From Arsenicicoccus cauae (GTDB lineage Bacteria > Actinomycetota > Actinomycetes > Actinomycetales > Dermatophilaceae), in assembly GCF_009707125.1 (NCBI RefSeq), contig NZ_WLVL01000057.1, positions 18,567 to 82,566 of the forward strand: a stretch of 64,000 nt of DNA. Reading direction: 5' to 3'. A program made the position numbers and the translations under genes. Positions 42,338-51,564 of the stretch are shown here, in pieces. Each line of letters opens with the position of its first letter. Position 1 is the first letter of the stretch. The notes under the pieces were generated by a model. That model had not been told where the DNA came from. It saw nothing but the letters and a program-made list of their open reading frames with translations, and searched no databases.

Positions 42338-43522
42338 ATGATTTCGCGGGTGTCAGAGGACTCTGAGCCGGGCAGCGAGGCCGACGCGCGGGACAGCGGT
42401 AGCGGGTCGGTGGGCAACCTAGAGCTGTTCTTCGACCTGGTGTTCGTGTACGCCATGTCGCAGCTGACCGAGCTGCTGCGGGACGACGTTTCGTGGCGCG
42501 GTTTCGGTCATGGTGTGCTCGGCCTGCTGGCGGTGTGGTGGGCCTGGGCCTGCTACACCTGGCTCACCAACACCGTCACCACGACTCGGGTGGTATCTCG
42601 CTGCCTGGTCATCGCCGCCATGGCTGCGATGCTGCTGGCCGCAAGCGCACTCCCGACCGCGTTCAGCACCGGAGCCCTCGTGTTCGGGCTTGCCCTGCTC
42701 GCCATCCGCGTCATCCACCTGGTCATGTTCGTCGTGTCCGCCTCCGACGACGACGAACACCTCCGTGCAGGCCTACTGCGGCTGGCCCCGAGCCTGATCA
42801 TCGGACCAGTCCTGATCGCGGTCGCCGCCGCTTTCTCATCCCCCTACCGAGAGCTGCTCTGGATCGGTGCAGCCATCATCGACTTCGGCGGACCCCTGGT
42901 GGCCGGGGTCGAGGTTTTCCGGGTGGTGCCCTCCTACTTCGTCGAGCGCCACGGCAACATCATCATCATCGTGCTCGGTGAAGCCGTCGTCGGGCTGGGC
43001 ACCGGGGCCAGCGCGCACCTGCAGCAACCGGTCGTGCTCGCCGCCGCCGTCCTCGGAGTCCTGATCGCCGCCTCGTTGTGGTGGACCTACTTCGGTCTGA
43101 CCGCCGGCGCCGAGCGGCGCCTCAAAGACGCCGACGGGCCCGAACGCGCCCGACTGGCCCGCGACGCCTACAGCTACCTACACCTTCCCCTGGTCGCCGG
43201 GGTCGGCTTCTTCGGCTTCGGCGCCAGCGCGGCGCTCGAGCACGTGTCCGACCCGTTACCGCTGCTGCCGGCCATCGCCCTCAGTGGCGGGGTGGGCCTG
43301 TTCTACGCCGCCGATGTCGCCTACCGATGGCGCGATCACCATCAGCTCGTGCCGGACCGCCTCCTCGTGGCGGCCGCATCCCTGCTCATCATCCCGCCAG
43401 CACTGACCATGCCCGCATGGTCAGTACTGACGGCTCTCACCGCGGTCGGCGCCCTGCGCCTGACGTGGGAACTCGTGCGACAGCCGCGGATCGGTCCCGC
43501 AGCCGCCGGCCAAGTCCGCTAA
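42338..43522 (+). CDS. LtrA family (low temperature requirement A) membrane protein
   Basis: Membrane protein of 394 aa with about ten to twelve segments. The LtrA family signatures are plain: NLELFFDLVFVYAMSQLTE near residue 27 and ERHGNIIIIVLGEAVVGLG near residue 205. The name comes from a Listeria cold-growth locus; the biochemical role is not known. ATG 42338 is directly preceded by AAGGGGG, which is too close for good initiation, so GTG 42350 may be used instead. Codon use resembles the dehydrogenase block rather than the flanking core genes. It is the last gene of the inserted segment. Confidence 0.85.
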   Translation: MISRVSEDSEPGSEADARDSGSGSVGNLELFFDLVFVYAMSQLTELLRDDVSWRGFGHGVLGLLAVWWAWACYTWLTNTVTTTRVVSRCLVIAAMAAMLLAASALPTAFSTGALVFGLALLAIRVIHLVMFVVSASDDDEHLRAGLLRLAPSLIIGPVLIAVAAAFSSPYRELLWIGAAIIDFGGPLVAGVEVFRVVPSYFVERHGNIIIIVLGEAVVGLGTGASAHLQQPVVLAAAVLGVLIAASLWWTYFGLTAGAERRLKDADGPERARLARDAYSYLHLPLVAGVGFFGFGASAALEHVSDPLPLLPAIALSGGVGLFYAADVAYRWRDHHQLVPDRLLVAAASLLIIPPALTMPAWSVLTALTAVGALRLTWELVRQPRIGPAAAGQVR

Positions 43523-43643
43523 GGCCAGAACTCCACTGCCCCGTCACCAGTCCTCGCAATCGCGGTGTCGGTGCCGGTGAGGACGACGGCAGCGGCCTGG
43601 TGCGCGTCATACGGCCGGAGCTGGCTCGGCCGCAGGGCGAGGG

Positions 43644-45356
43644 TCAGGTGCGCTTGACCTGGCCCTTGACCGGCCCGGTGCAGCGGACCTTGTCCTGAGG
43701 GTCGTAGTGGGTGTCGAAGCCGTCGGTCTTGACGACCTGGCCGCCCTTGATCATCTGGCGGGTGATCGTGACCTCGAACCCGGGCACTGGCACCTGCGGC
43801 TGGCAGGTGGGGCTGTCGTCCTCGATCGTGCGCGGCGGCACGACCTTGCGGCGGGGGCTCTTGAGGGACTTCACCTCGTCGTAGCGCTTGGTGCTCCACA
43901 GCTCGAACTTCAGCACCCCGTCCTCGACCCAGGAGTGCACCAGCACGGCGTACGGGCTGTCGTTGCGCCACTTGTTGTCGAGGTCGGGCCAGTGGACGGT
44001 CGCCTCGCGGCCCTCCGGGTAGTGGGTGATGTAGAAGCTGTGGGCGCGGTGCTCGACCAGCTCCATGCCGGCGAAGAAGGCGGAGTTGAGCACGGAGGTG
44101 GAGACCTGCGAGACGCCGCCACCGGTGTCCCGCACGTAGCGCGTGCCCTGGATGATCAGCGCGTCGCGGTAGCCCTTGGCCGGGGTGCGCTCCCCCACGA
44201 TGCCGTTGAGGCTGAAGGTCTCCCCCGGCTTGATGACCGTGCCGTCGATGGCGCCCGCCGCGAGCCGGATGTTGGCGGTGCGGTTGGGGTTGTAGGGCAG
44301 GTCGGCGTCGTAGCGGGAGATGACCTCCTTGATCCCCCACCGCGCGACGTCCTCGGTGCTGATGCCGGGCTCCACGGGCTGGGCCTTGACGGTCGCCGTG
44401 CGGGTGGGTGACGCGACCGCCCCGAGCACGGCGGTGGACAGCTGCTCGGCGGGCACCTCCGTGCCGTTGCGGCCGGGGACGGTCTGGGGACGGCCGTCGA
44501 CGAGACGGACGCCGGCGTTGACGGGCGGCGTCTCGATGCCCGGGGCGACCCCGACGAGCAGCCGCCCCAGCTTGTCCTGGTCGACCTGTGGGGCGAGCGT
44601 CCCGTCCTTGGGGGCGAACGCGATCACCGACGCCAGCTGAGCGGGGGCCAGCACGCCCTTGTGGGTGCCGTCCGTGACGGTGACCGGGCCGGCCAGCACC
44701 GGTCGGGCGACGGTGGCGACGGCCTGGTCCACGGCCTTCTGCGGTATGGCGGGCTGCTGCTCCTGCATCACCGCGTCCGTCGTCGTGGTGCGGGGCCACT
44801 GCTCGAGCAGCTGCGAGCGGGTGCGGGCCACGTCGAGGCGACGGCCGACGACCGCGTCCTTGGCCTCGATGTCCCCCTTGGCGATGGACAGCGCACCGTC
44901 GGTCGCCGACACGTCGAGGGTGGCCCGGGCCTTGTCGAGGGCTGCGTCCAGCGTCTCCTCGTCCACGTCGACCCGCACGTCCCGGTCGCTCCCACCCGTG
45001 AGGTGGGCGACCACGTCGCGCGGGTCGAGCGAGAAGCGCGTGAGGCCGGTCAGGCTGCCCGGCACGTCGACGGACAGCCCCGCCGCGCGGGGGTCGATCG
45101 TGGCGCTCCGCTCGCCGGAGCGCAGCGTGATCGGCTTGGTCGTCAGGGGCGCGAGCCGCTCGGTGAGGGTGCGCTGGGCGGTGGCCTGGTCCATGCCGCC
45201 GATCGACACCCCGCCCACGCGTGACCCCGCGGGCGCCTGCCGGGTGAGGATCGCCGCGAGGCCGGCATACAGCCCCAGGAGCACGGCGAGCGAGACGAGC
45301 AGACGCACGAGCACAGCGGTGCCCGAGCGCCTCGTCCCGGAGGGGGAAGCAGCCAT
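43644..45356 (-). CDS. VanW family cell-envelope protein
   Basis: Protein of 570 aa with an N-terminal membrane anchor (LVRLLVSLAVLLGLYAGLAA), two repeats of the YoaR-like putative peptidoglycan-binding domain and a C-terminal VanW domain (NRTANIRLAAGAIDG, KPGETFSLNGIVGERTPAKG, GGGVSQVSTSVLNSAFFAG, HRAHSFYITHYPEGREA). The family is common in Gram-positive envelopes; vanW occurs in vancomycin-resistance clusters, but its reaction is unknown, and there is no van cluster here. ATG 45356 has AGGAG 5 nt upstream and is preferred to GTG 45359. It lies 47 bp after the flavin reductase stop on the same strand. Confidence 0.88.
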   Translation of the reverse strand: MAASPSGTRRSGTAVLVRLLVSLAVLLGLYAGLAAILTRQAPAGSRVGGVSIGGMDQATAQRTLTERLAPLTTKPITLRSGERSATIDPRAAGLSVDVPGSLTGLTRFSLDPRDVVAHLTGGSDRDVRVDVDEETLDAALDKARATLDVSATDGALSIAKGDIEAKDAVVGRRLDVARTRSQLLEQWPRTTTTDAVMQEQQPAIPQKAVDQAVATVARPVLAGPVTVTDGTHKGVLAPAQLASVIAFAPKDGTLAPQVDQDKLGRLLVGVAPGIETPPVNAGVRLVDGRPQTVPGRNGTEVPAEQLSTAVLGAVASPTRTATVKAQPVEPGISTEDVARWGIKEVISRYDADLPYNPNRTANIRLAAGAIDGTVIKPGETFSLNGIVGERTPAKGYRDALIIQGTRYVRDTGGGVSQVSTSVLNSAFFAGMELVEHRAHSFYITHYPEGREATVHWPDLDNKWRNDSPYAVLVHSWVEDGVLKFELWSTKRYDEVKSLKSPRRKVVPPRTIEDDSPTCQPQVPVPGFEVTITRQMIKGGQVVKTDGFDTHYDPQDKVRCTGPVKGQVKRT

Positions 45357-45403
45357 CACAACTCCTGGATCAGACGGTCAGAGACACGTTACGTCGTCCA
45401 CCG

Positions 45404-45928
45404 TCACGACAAGTGACCAAACGCGCCACGGTAGTAGGTCAATGCCTCCCCGGCGTGCGCCGGCACCTCGAGCCCGACCACGGCACCGATGATGATCGAG
45501 TGGTCCCCCGCCGGCACCACCTGCGTGGTGCGGCACTCCACCGCCGTGAGCACGTCGTCAAAGATCGCCACCCCCGTGGCGGCGCCGCGGTGGTGCGCCA
45601 CCCGGTCGAGCTGGCCATGCACCGGACGCCCCCTGGTGGCGAACCACGCTGCGTGCGAACGGGACTCGGCCGGCAGGACATTGACGCCCCACACCCCGGT
45701 CTCCAGCACCACGTCGTGGAAGCGCGCCTCCTGCTCGACGCAGCAGAGCAGGAGCAGGGGATCCAGGGAGACCGACGTGATGGCGTTGGCCGTCATGGCG
45801 TGGTCGACCCCGTCCTGCCAGGTCGTCAGCACCGACACCCCGGTCACGAACCGCCCCATCGCCCGGCGGAACACGTCCCGGTCCGGCGGCGGGGTGGGCA
45901 CCGGCGCCTGCGGCGCGCTTTCACTCAT
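45404..45928 (-). CDS. Flavin reductase-like domain protein
   Basis: FMN-binding split-barrel protein of 174 aa of the flavin reductase family, which supplies reduced flavin to two-component monooxygenases. Family segments are RAMGRFVTGVSVLTT, HAMTANAITSVSLDPLLLL, FHDVVLETGVWGVNVL and the late DHSIIIGAVVGLEV. No partner oxygenase is nearby. ATG 45928 overlaps the mshB stop by 8 nt (ATGAGTGA), so translation is coupled to mshB, and AGGA lies upstream. Confidence 0.87.
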   Translation of the reverse strand: MSESAPQAPVPTPPPDRDVFRRAMGRFVTGVSVLTTWQDGVDHAMTANAITSVSLDPLLLLCCVEQEARFHDVVLETGVWGVNVLPAESRSHAAWFATRGRPVHGQLDRVAHHRGAATGVAIFDDVLTAVECRTTQVVPAGDHSIIIGAVVGLEVPAHAGEALTYYRGAFGHLS

Positions 45929-46844
45929 CAGGTCCTCCCGTGGACGTGACGGCCGGCGGGTCGACGAGGACGAAGGCCTCGCGCCCCGCGAGCCGGGTGG
46001 CGATGTCGTTGGACAGGGCGTAGTAGCCGTCGTGCACGGTCACCTGCGTCGGGTGCTCGCGCAGCGCGGACGCCTGGACGCGGGCCGCCGCAGGGTCGAC
46101 CACCACGTGGGTGACGAGGTCGTCGGGCACCACCGACGGCGGATAGGGATCGTCCGGCCCGGGCACCACGACGTCCGTGCGGTGGACGTGCTCGGCGAGC
46201 CAGGCCCGGTCCTCCATCGCCCACGACCGGGGCACCACCACCTGCAGGACGTGCGGCGGGGCCTCGAGGTCGCCTCGCACCGCCAGCGACGCCACCGCCG
46301 CGAGGGTCGCCCGGTGCGCCGCGACGTGGTCCGGGTGCTCGTAGCCGCCGTGCGGGTCGTAGGTGATCACGCCGTCCGGACGCAGCTCGCGCAGCAGGTC
46401 GGCGAGCGCCTCGACGGCGGCCCCTCCTGCGGAGGCGAAGGCGTCGGGGTGGCCCGCGGCCGGGGTTCCCGCCATACCGGAGTCGCGCCAGCGCGCACCC
46501 GGCCCGCCGCCCCCCTCGGACCCGGCCGCCCCCTGCAGCCCCGGCCGCCCCTCGGACCCGGCGGACAGGACGTGCGAGGTGGCGCCGAGCACGCGCATGG
46601 CCCCCGCCAGCTCCCCCCGCCGATGCGCCGCGAGCGCCGGCCCGTCACCCTCGAGGTGACGCAGGTCGGGCGGGATCACCTCGCCCTCCTCCCCCAGGGT
46701 GCAGGTGACGACGTGAGCCTCGGCACCCTGCGCCACCAGGTGCGCCGTCACCACCCCGGTCCACAGCGACTCGTCGTCGGGATGGGCATGGACGAGGACG
46801 ACCCGCCGCAGGGACAGGTCGTCGAGGGAGCGCGTGACGGTCAT
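45921..46844 (-). CDS. mshB: N-acetyl-GlcN-inositol deacetylase MshB
   Basis: Zinc deacetylase of 307 aa for the second dedicated step of mycothiol synthesis, removing acetate from GlcNAc-inositol. The zinc site is in VHAHPDDESLWTG and YEHPDHVAAHRA; RWRDSGMAG is the usual substrate loop. Before that loop there is an extra Gly-rich stretch (GLQGAAGSEGGGGPG) encoded by a short duplicated CCCTCGGACCCGG segment, so it looks like an in-frame expansion. ATG 46844 lies 8 nt after TAACGT. Its presence is good evidence that this organism makes mycothiol. Confidence 0.92.
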   Translation of the reverse strand: MTVTRSLDDLSLRRVVLVHAHPDDESLWTGVVTAHLVAQGAEAHVVTCTLGEEGEVIPPDLRHLEGDGPALAAHRRGELAGAMRVLGATSHVLSAGSEGRPGLQGAAGSEGGGGPGARWRDSGMAGTPAAGHPDAFASAGGAAVEALADLLRELRPDGVITYDPHGGYEHPDHVAAHRATLAAVASLAVRGDLEAPPHVLQVVVPRSWAMEDRAWLAEHVHRTDVVVPGPDDPYPPSVVPDDLVTHVVVDPAAARVQASALREHPTQVTVHDGYYALSNDIATRLAGREAFVLVDPPAVTSTGGPDE

Positions 46845-46852
46845 CCCGCAGA

Positions 46853-46858
46853 ACGTTA
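46853..46858 (-). promoter_or_regulatory. -10 element for mshB
   Basis: TAACGT on the minus strand, then 8 nt and ATG 46844; the mRNA would start at or one or two bases before the ATG. Confidence 0.5.
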
Positions 46859-46962
46859 CTCGTCCCCACGGGTCGGTGGCGCGACACGGCTCCTGGCGGG
46901 CCTTCACCGGGGCCCCGCGATCGGGCGGGCTGCCGTTCACATCGCGTTCACGAACCCCGGCC

Positions 46963-46968
46963 TATGCT
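46963..46968 (+). promoter_or_regulatory. Candidate -10 for ppk2
   Basis: TATGCT, 31 bp before ATG 47000. It gives a short leader containing the GGAG ribosome site. Confidence 0.4.
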
Positions 46969-46999
46969 CCCCGCAGACCCCGACCCGGCTGGAGATCCC

Positions 47000-47890
47000 A
47001 TGCAGCAGAACTTCCGTGAGTACCTCGCCACGCTCCACGAGCAGGGGTACACGGTGCGCGACGACCAGGGCTCGGACCCGGACCTCATCGACCCTCTGGG
47101 CAACCCCGTCGAGACCTGGCGCGAGGACTACCCGTACGACGAGCGCCTGGACCGCGAGCAGTACGACATCGAGAAGTACCTCCTGCAGGTCGAGCTCCTG
47201 AAGTTCCAGAAGTGGACGCGCCAGACCGACAGCAAGCACCTCCTGGTGTTCGAGGGGCGCGACGCCGCGGGCAAGGGCGGCACCATCAAACGCTTCACCG
47301 AGCACCTCAACCCGCGGTACGCCCGGGTCGTGGCGCTCGTGAAGCCCACCGAGACCGAGCTGGGGCAGTGGTACTTCCAGCGCTATGTCCAGCACTTCCC
47401 CACGTCCGGCGAGATGGTCATGTTCGACCGGTCGTGGTACAACCGCGCCGGCGTCGAGCGGGTCATGGGCTTCTGCACCGACGAGCAGTACACCCAGTTC
47501 ATGCAGCAGGCGCCGGTGTTCGAGAAGATGCTGGTCGAGTCCGGGATCTCGGTGACCAAGCTGTGGTTCTCGGTGTCCAGGAGCGAGCAGCGGACCCGCT
47601 TCGCGATCCGCCAGATCGACCCCGTCCGGCAGTGGAAGCTCTCGCCGATGGACCTCGAGTCGCTCGACAAGTGGGATCGCTACGGCGAGGCCAAGGAGGC
47701 GATGTTCACCGCCACCGACACGGACTACGCACCCTGGATCACGATCAAGTCCAACGACAAGAAGCGCGGCCGCATCAACGCGATGCGCTACTTCCTCAAC
47801 AAGTTCGACTACGACGGCAAGGACACCGACGTGGTGTTCGACCCGGACCCGCTGCTGGTGCGGCGCGGCATCGACACCGTGGACGACTGA
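47000..47890 (+). CDS. ppk2: Polyphosphate kinase 2
   Basis: PPK2-family enzyme of 296 aa, one-domain class, transferring phosphate between polyphosphate and nucleotides. Walker A is FEGRDAAGKGGTIKR and the lid/Walker B region is MVMFDRSWYNRAGVERVMGF, followed by KLWFSVSRSEQRTRF. Family residues DPVRQWKLSPMDLESLDKW and NDKKRGRINAMRYFL are intact. Substrate direction (GDP versus ADP, synthesis versus use) cannot be read from sequence. ATG 47000 has GGAG 5 nt upstream. The last codons (VDD and stop) form the beginning of a 77-bp tandem repeat that continues downstream. Confidence 0.94.
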   Translation: MQQNFREYLATLHEQGYTVRDDQGSDPDLIDPLGNPVETWREDYPYDERLDREQYDIEKYLLQVELLKFQKWTRQTDSKHLLVFEGRDAAGKGGTIKRFTEHLNPRYARVVALVKPTETELGQWYFQRYVQHFPTSGEMVMFDRSWYNRAGVERVMGFCTDEQYTQFMQQAPVFEKMLVESGISVTKLWFSVSRSEQRTRFAIRQIDPVRQWKLSPMDLESLDKWDRYGEAKEAMFTATDTDYAPWITIKSNDKKRGRINAMRYFLNKFDYDGKDTDVVFDPDPLLVRRGIDTVDD

Positions 47891-48134
47891 GCCGAGGACC
47901 CGAGCGAGGAACGAGCGAGGCCCGGAGGCGAGGCAGAGTCCACGGCGCGGGCCCCGTGGACGACTGAGCCGAGGACCCGAGCGAGGAACGAGCGAGGCCC
48001 GGAGGCGAGGCAGAGTCCACGGCGCGGGCCCCGTGGACGACTGAGCCGAGGACCCGAGCGAGGAACGGGCGGGGAACGAGCGAGGCCCGGAGGCGAGGCA
48101 GAGTCCACGGCGCGGGCTCCCTGGACGACTGACG
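47879..48134. repeat. 77-bp tandem repeat, three copies plus a partial fourth
   Basis: Copies start at 47879, 47956 and 48033, each with GTGGACGACTGA. The first two match base for base along the unit as read; the third has an 11-bp insertion and small changes, and a partial fourth begins at 48121. The first copy is the 3-prime end of ppk2 including its stop. At each junction GTCCACGG and CCGTGGAC can form an 8-bp stem, so every copy carries a hairpin. The stretch from the ppk2 stop to the oppF stop (about 365 bp) holds no other gene. Confidence 0.9.
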
Positions 48135-48257
48135 TCTGGGACGGCCGCGCCGGTCTCTCCAGCCATCCCCCGTCTTGCGCTGGAGCACGAGACCAGGGAC
48201 GCAATCCCAGACGGAGCACGCAACCCCAGACGGAGGACGCACGCCCAGACGGGGGCG

Positions 48258-49295
<1,038 letters not shown>

Positions 49296-49315
49296 GCTGG
49301 TGTGGTCCTTCCCGG

Positions 49316-50395
49316 TCACAGCCGCGGCTTGACGTGGGTCTCGAAGAGCTCGCGTCGCCGCTCCTCCATGAGGTGGCAGCGGACGAGGTGGTCGGACTGC
49401 TGGGCGGGCAGCAGCTCCGGGACCTCGGTGGTGCAGCGGTCCTGCGGCACGTGCTCGCGATAGGCGCACCGGGGGTGGAACGCGCAGCCCGCCGGCACGC
49501 GGATCAGCGACGGCGGGTTGCCCGGCACGGGGTCCAGCCTGGCCTGGCGGACCCGGTCGAGCCGGGGCATCGACGACAGCAGCCCCCAGGTGTAGGGCAT
49601 CTGGGGTGCGTAGAACACGTCGTCGACCGGGCCCCGCTCCACGGCCTTGCCGGCATACATCACCAGCACCTCGTCGGCCATCTCGGCGACGACGCCGAGG
49701 TCGTGGGTGATCACGATGATGGCCGAGCCGAACTCCTGCTGGAGGTCCCGCATCAGGTCGAGGATCTGGGCCTGCACCGTGACGTCGAGCGCCGTGGTGG
49801 GCTCGTCCGCGATGAGCAGCGAGGGGTCGTTGGCGAGCGCCATCGCGATCATGGCGCGCTGCCGCATGCCGCCGGAGAACTCGTGCGGGTACTGGTCGAC
49901 GCGCTTGGCGGGGTTGGGGATCCCCACACGGGCCAGCAGCTCCTTGGTGCGCTCCTTGGCGGCCTTCTTGGACACGTCGGCGTGGTGCACCCGGATGGCC
50001 TCGACGATCTGGGCGCCCACCGTGTAGTAGGGGTGCATCGCCGACAGCGGGTCCTGGAAGATCATGGCCATCGTGCTGCCGCGCAGCTCGCGCAGCTCTG
50101 ACTCGGGCAGGTCGAGCAACTCCTGGCCGTCGAGGCGCACCGACCCGGCCAGCCGGGCCCGGCTGCCGCGGTGCAGCCCGAGGATGGCCTGGCTCGTCAC
50201 GGACTTGCCGGAGCCGGACTCGCCGACGATGCCGAGCGTCTGGCCCTTGTCGACGGAGAAGGTCAGCCCGTCGACCGAGCGGACGAGACCGTCCTCGGTC
50301 GGGAAGTGCACCTGGAGGTCGGTGACCTGGAGGTATGGCGCCGCGCCGCTGCGGGAGGGGGTCCGCTCGCCGGCATACGTGGTGGAAGGTGTCAT
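49316..50395 (-). CDS. oppD: Oligopeptide ABC transporter ATP-binding protein (OppD type)
   Basis: ABC ATPase of 359 aa with Walker [16 protein letters not shown], signature [15 protein letters not shown], Walker [17 protein letters not shown] and switch His in THDLGVVAE. The C-terminal extension contains [19 protein letters not shown], the cysteine cluster found in OppD/DppD. It pairs with OppF to power the permeases. ATG 50395 is 19 bp after the oppB stop on the same strand. Confidence 0.93.
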   Translation of the reverse strand: MTPSTTYAGERTPSRSGAAPYLQVTDLQVHFPTEDGLVRSVDGLTFSVDKGQTLGIVGESGSGKSVTSQAILGLHRGSRARLAGSVRLDGQELLDLPESELRELRGSTMAMIFQDPLSAMHPYYTVGAQIVEAIRVHHADVSKKAAKERTKELLARVGIPNPAKRVDQYPHEFSGGMRQRAMIAMALANDPSLLIADEPTTALDVTVQAQILDLMRDLQQEFGSAIIVITHDLGVVAEMADEVLVMYAGKAVERGPVDDVFYAPQMPYTWGLLSSMPRLDRVRQARLDPVPGNPPSLIRVPAGCAFHPRCAYREHVPQDRCTTEVPELLPAQQSDHLVRCHLMEERRRELFETHVKPRL

Positions 50396-50414
50396 CTGGG
50401 CTGGTCTCCTCGCC

Positions 50415-51428
50415 TCAGGTCAGCCGCACGCGCGGGTCGATGACGCCGTAGAGCACGTCGACGACGAGGTTGGACAGGACGATGAAGAAGGCGGCGACCA
50501 GCACGATGCCGACGATCACCGGCAGGTCGGTCTCGGTGATGGCGCGGACGGCGGTCCACCCCATCCCTTGGAAGTTGAAGACCGACTCGGTGATGACGGC
50601 ACCGCCGAGCAGGCCCCCGAGGTCGAGCCCCGCAGCCGTGACGATCGGGATCAGTGCGGCGCGCAGCCCGTGGCGCCGGATGATCGGCAGCCGCTTGACG
50701 CCCTTGGCGCGCGCCGTGCGGATGTAGTCCTCGGACATCGTCTCGATCATGTACGCGCGGGTGAGCCGGACGTACTGGGCGGCGAAGATGCACGCCAGCG
50801 TGATGGCCGGGAGGATCAGGCCCTGGGCCCACGCGAGGGGGCTCTGCGTGAACGGCACGTAGGCCGGCGGGGGCACGACCTGCCACTTGATCGCGACGAA
50901 GGTGAGCAGCAGCAGGCCGATGAAGAAGGTCGGCAGCGAGTAGCCGACCAGGGCGAGGCCGACGACGACGCGGTCGACCACCTTGCCCTTGTTGAGCGCG
51001 GCCAGGATGCCGCCCACGATGCCGACGACCATCCAGAGCACGAACGCCGCCAGCGCGATGGAGACCGTGATCGGCAGCGTCTCCTTGAGGATGTCGGTCA
51101 CCGACTTGCTCTTGAGCACGGAGAAGCCGAGGCAGGGTGCGTCGCAGTGGCTGGCGAGCTGTGGCGCCGCCTTGCGGAGCTCCTCGTCGGCCGGGTAGTC
51201 CCGTCCCACGGCGATGCCCTTGAGGAAGTCGCCGTACTGCGCGAGGACCGGCTTGTCGAAGCCCATGAACTTGCGGTTGCCCTCGATGACGGCCGGCGTG
51301 CAGTTCTTGGCGCAGGTGAGCCGGGCTGGGTCCTCGGGGGCGGCGTAGAACACGAGGAAGGTCGCCAGGGTCACGATGAGGAGCATGACGACGGCGGTGG
51401 CCAGTCGTCGCAGGATGTAGAAGATCAT
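50415..51428 (-). CDS. oppB: Oligopeptide ABC transporter permease (OppB type)
   Basis: Inner-membrane permease of 337 aa. It starts with the family helix MIFYILRRLATAVVMLLIV and has about six membrane segments. The EAA-type loop reads RLTRAYMIETMSEDYIRTARAKG. A large extracytoplasmic loop with two cysteine pairs (CAKNCTPAV and CDAPC) lies between the first two segments, which is longer than in enterobacterial OppB. ATG 51428 is used; a 136-bp gap with a strong hairpin separates it from the substrate-binding gene upstream. Confidence 0.92.
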   Translation of the reverse strand: MIFYILRRLATAVVMLLIVTLATFLVFYAAPEDPARLTCAKNCTPAVIEGNRKFMGFDKPVLAQYGDFLKGIAVGRDYPADEELRKAAPQLASHCDAPCLGFSVLKSKSVTDILKETLPITVSIALAAFVLWMVVGIVGGILAALNKGKVVDRVVVGLALVGYSLPTFFIGLLLLTFVAIKWQVVPPPAYVPFTQSPLAWAQGLILPAITLACIFAAQYVRLTRAYMIETMSEDYIRTARAKGVKRLPIIRRHGLRAALIPIVTAAGLDLGGLLGGAVITESVFNFQGMGWTAVRAITETDLPVIVGIVLVAAFFIVLSNLVVDVLYGVIDPRVRLT

Positions 51429-51497
51429 CGGGCGTCAGCGCCAGGTCGTGGCGCCCTCACCGCCTCTCGGGAGCGTGGGCTGGTCAGACGGACGAGC

Positions 51498-51558
51498 CCG
51501 TATGCCGCGGCGGGGTGCGGCGACCAGGTGGCGCCGCACCCCGCGTTGCGTCATACGG
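51498..51558. promoter_or_regulatory. Intra-operon hairpin between oppA and oppB
   Basis: Inner perfect 13-bp stem GCGGGGTGCGGCG / CGCCGCACCCCGC with a 9-nt loop (51510-51544), closed by outer arms CCGTATG / CATACGG. In transport operons such hairpins protect the binding-protein mRNA or terminate part of transcription, giving more binding protein than permease. That role is inferred. Confidence 0.65.
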
Positions 51559-51564
51559 TCTGGA

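Noticed and set aside
43644..45356. Glycopeptide-resistance cluster because of VanW
   Set aside because: VanW-domain proteins are widespread; no vanHAX, vanR/S or vanY genes are present.
47879..48134. CRISPR-like array
   Set aside because: Units are contiguous with no unique spacers, and there are no cas genes.
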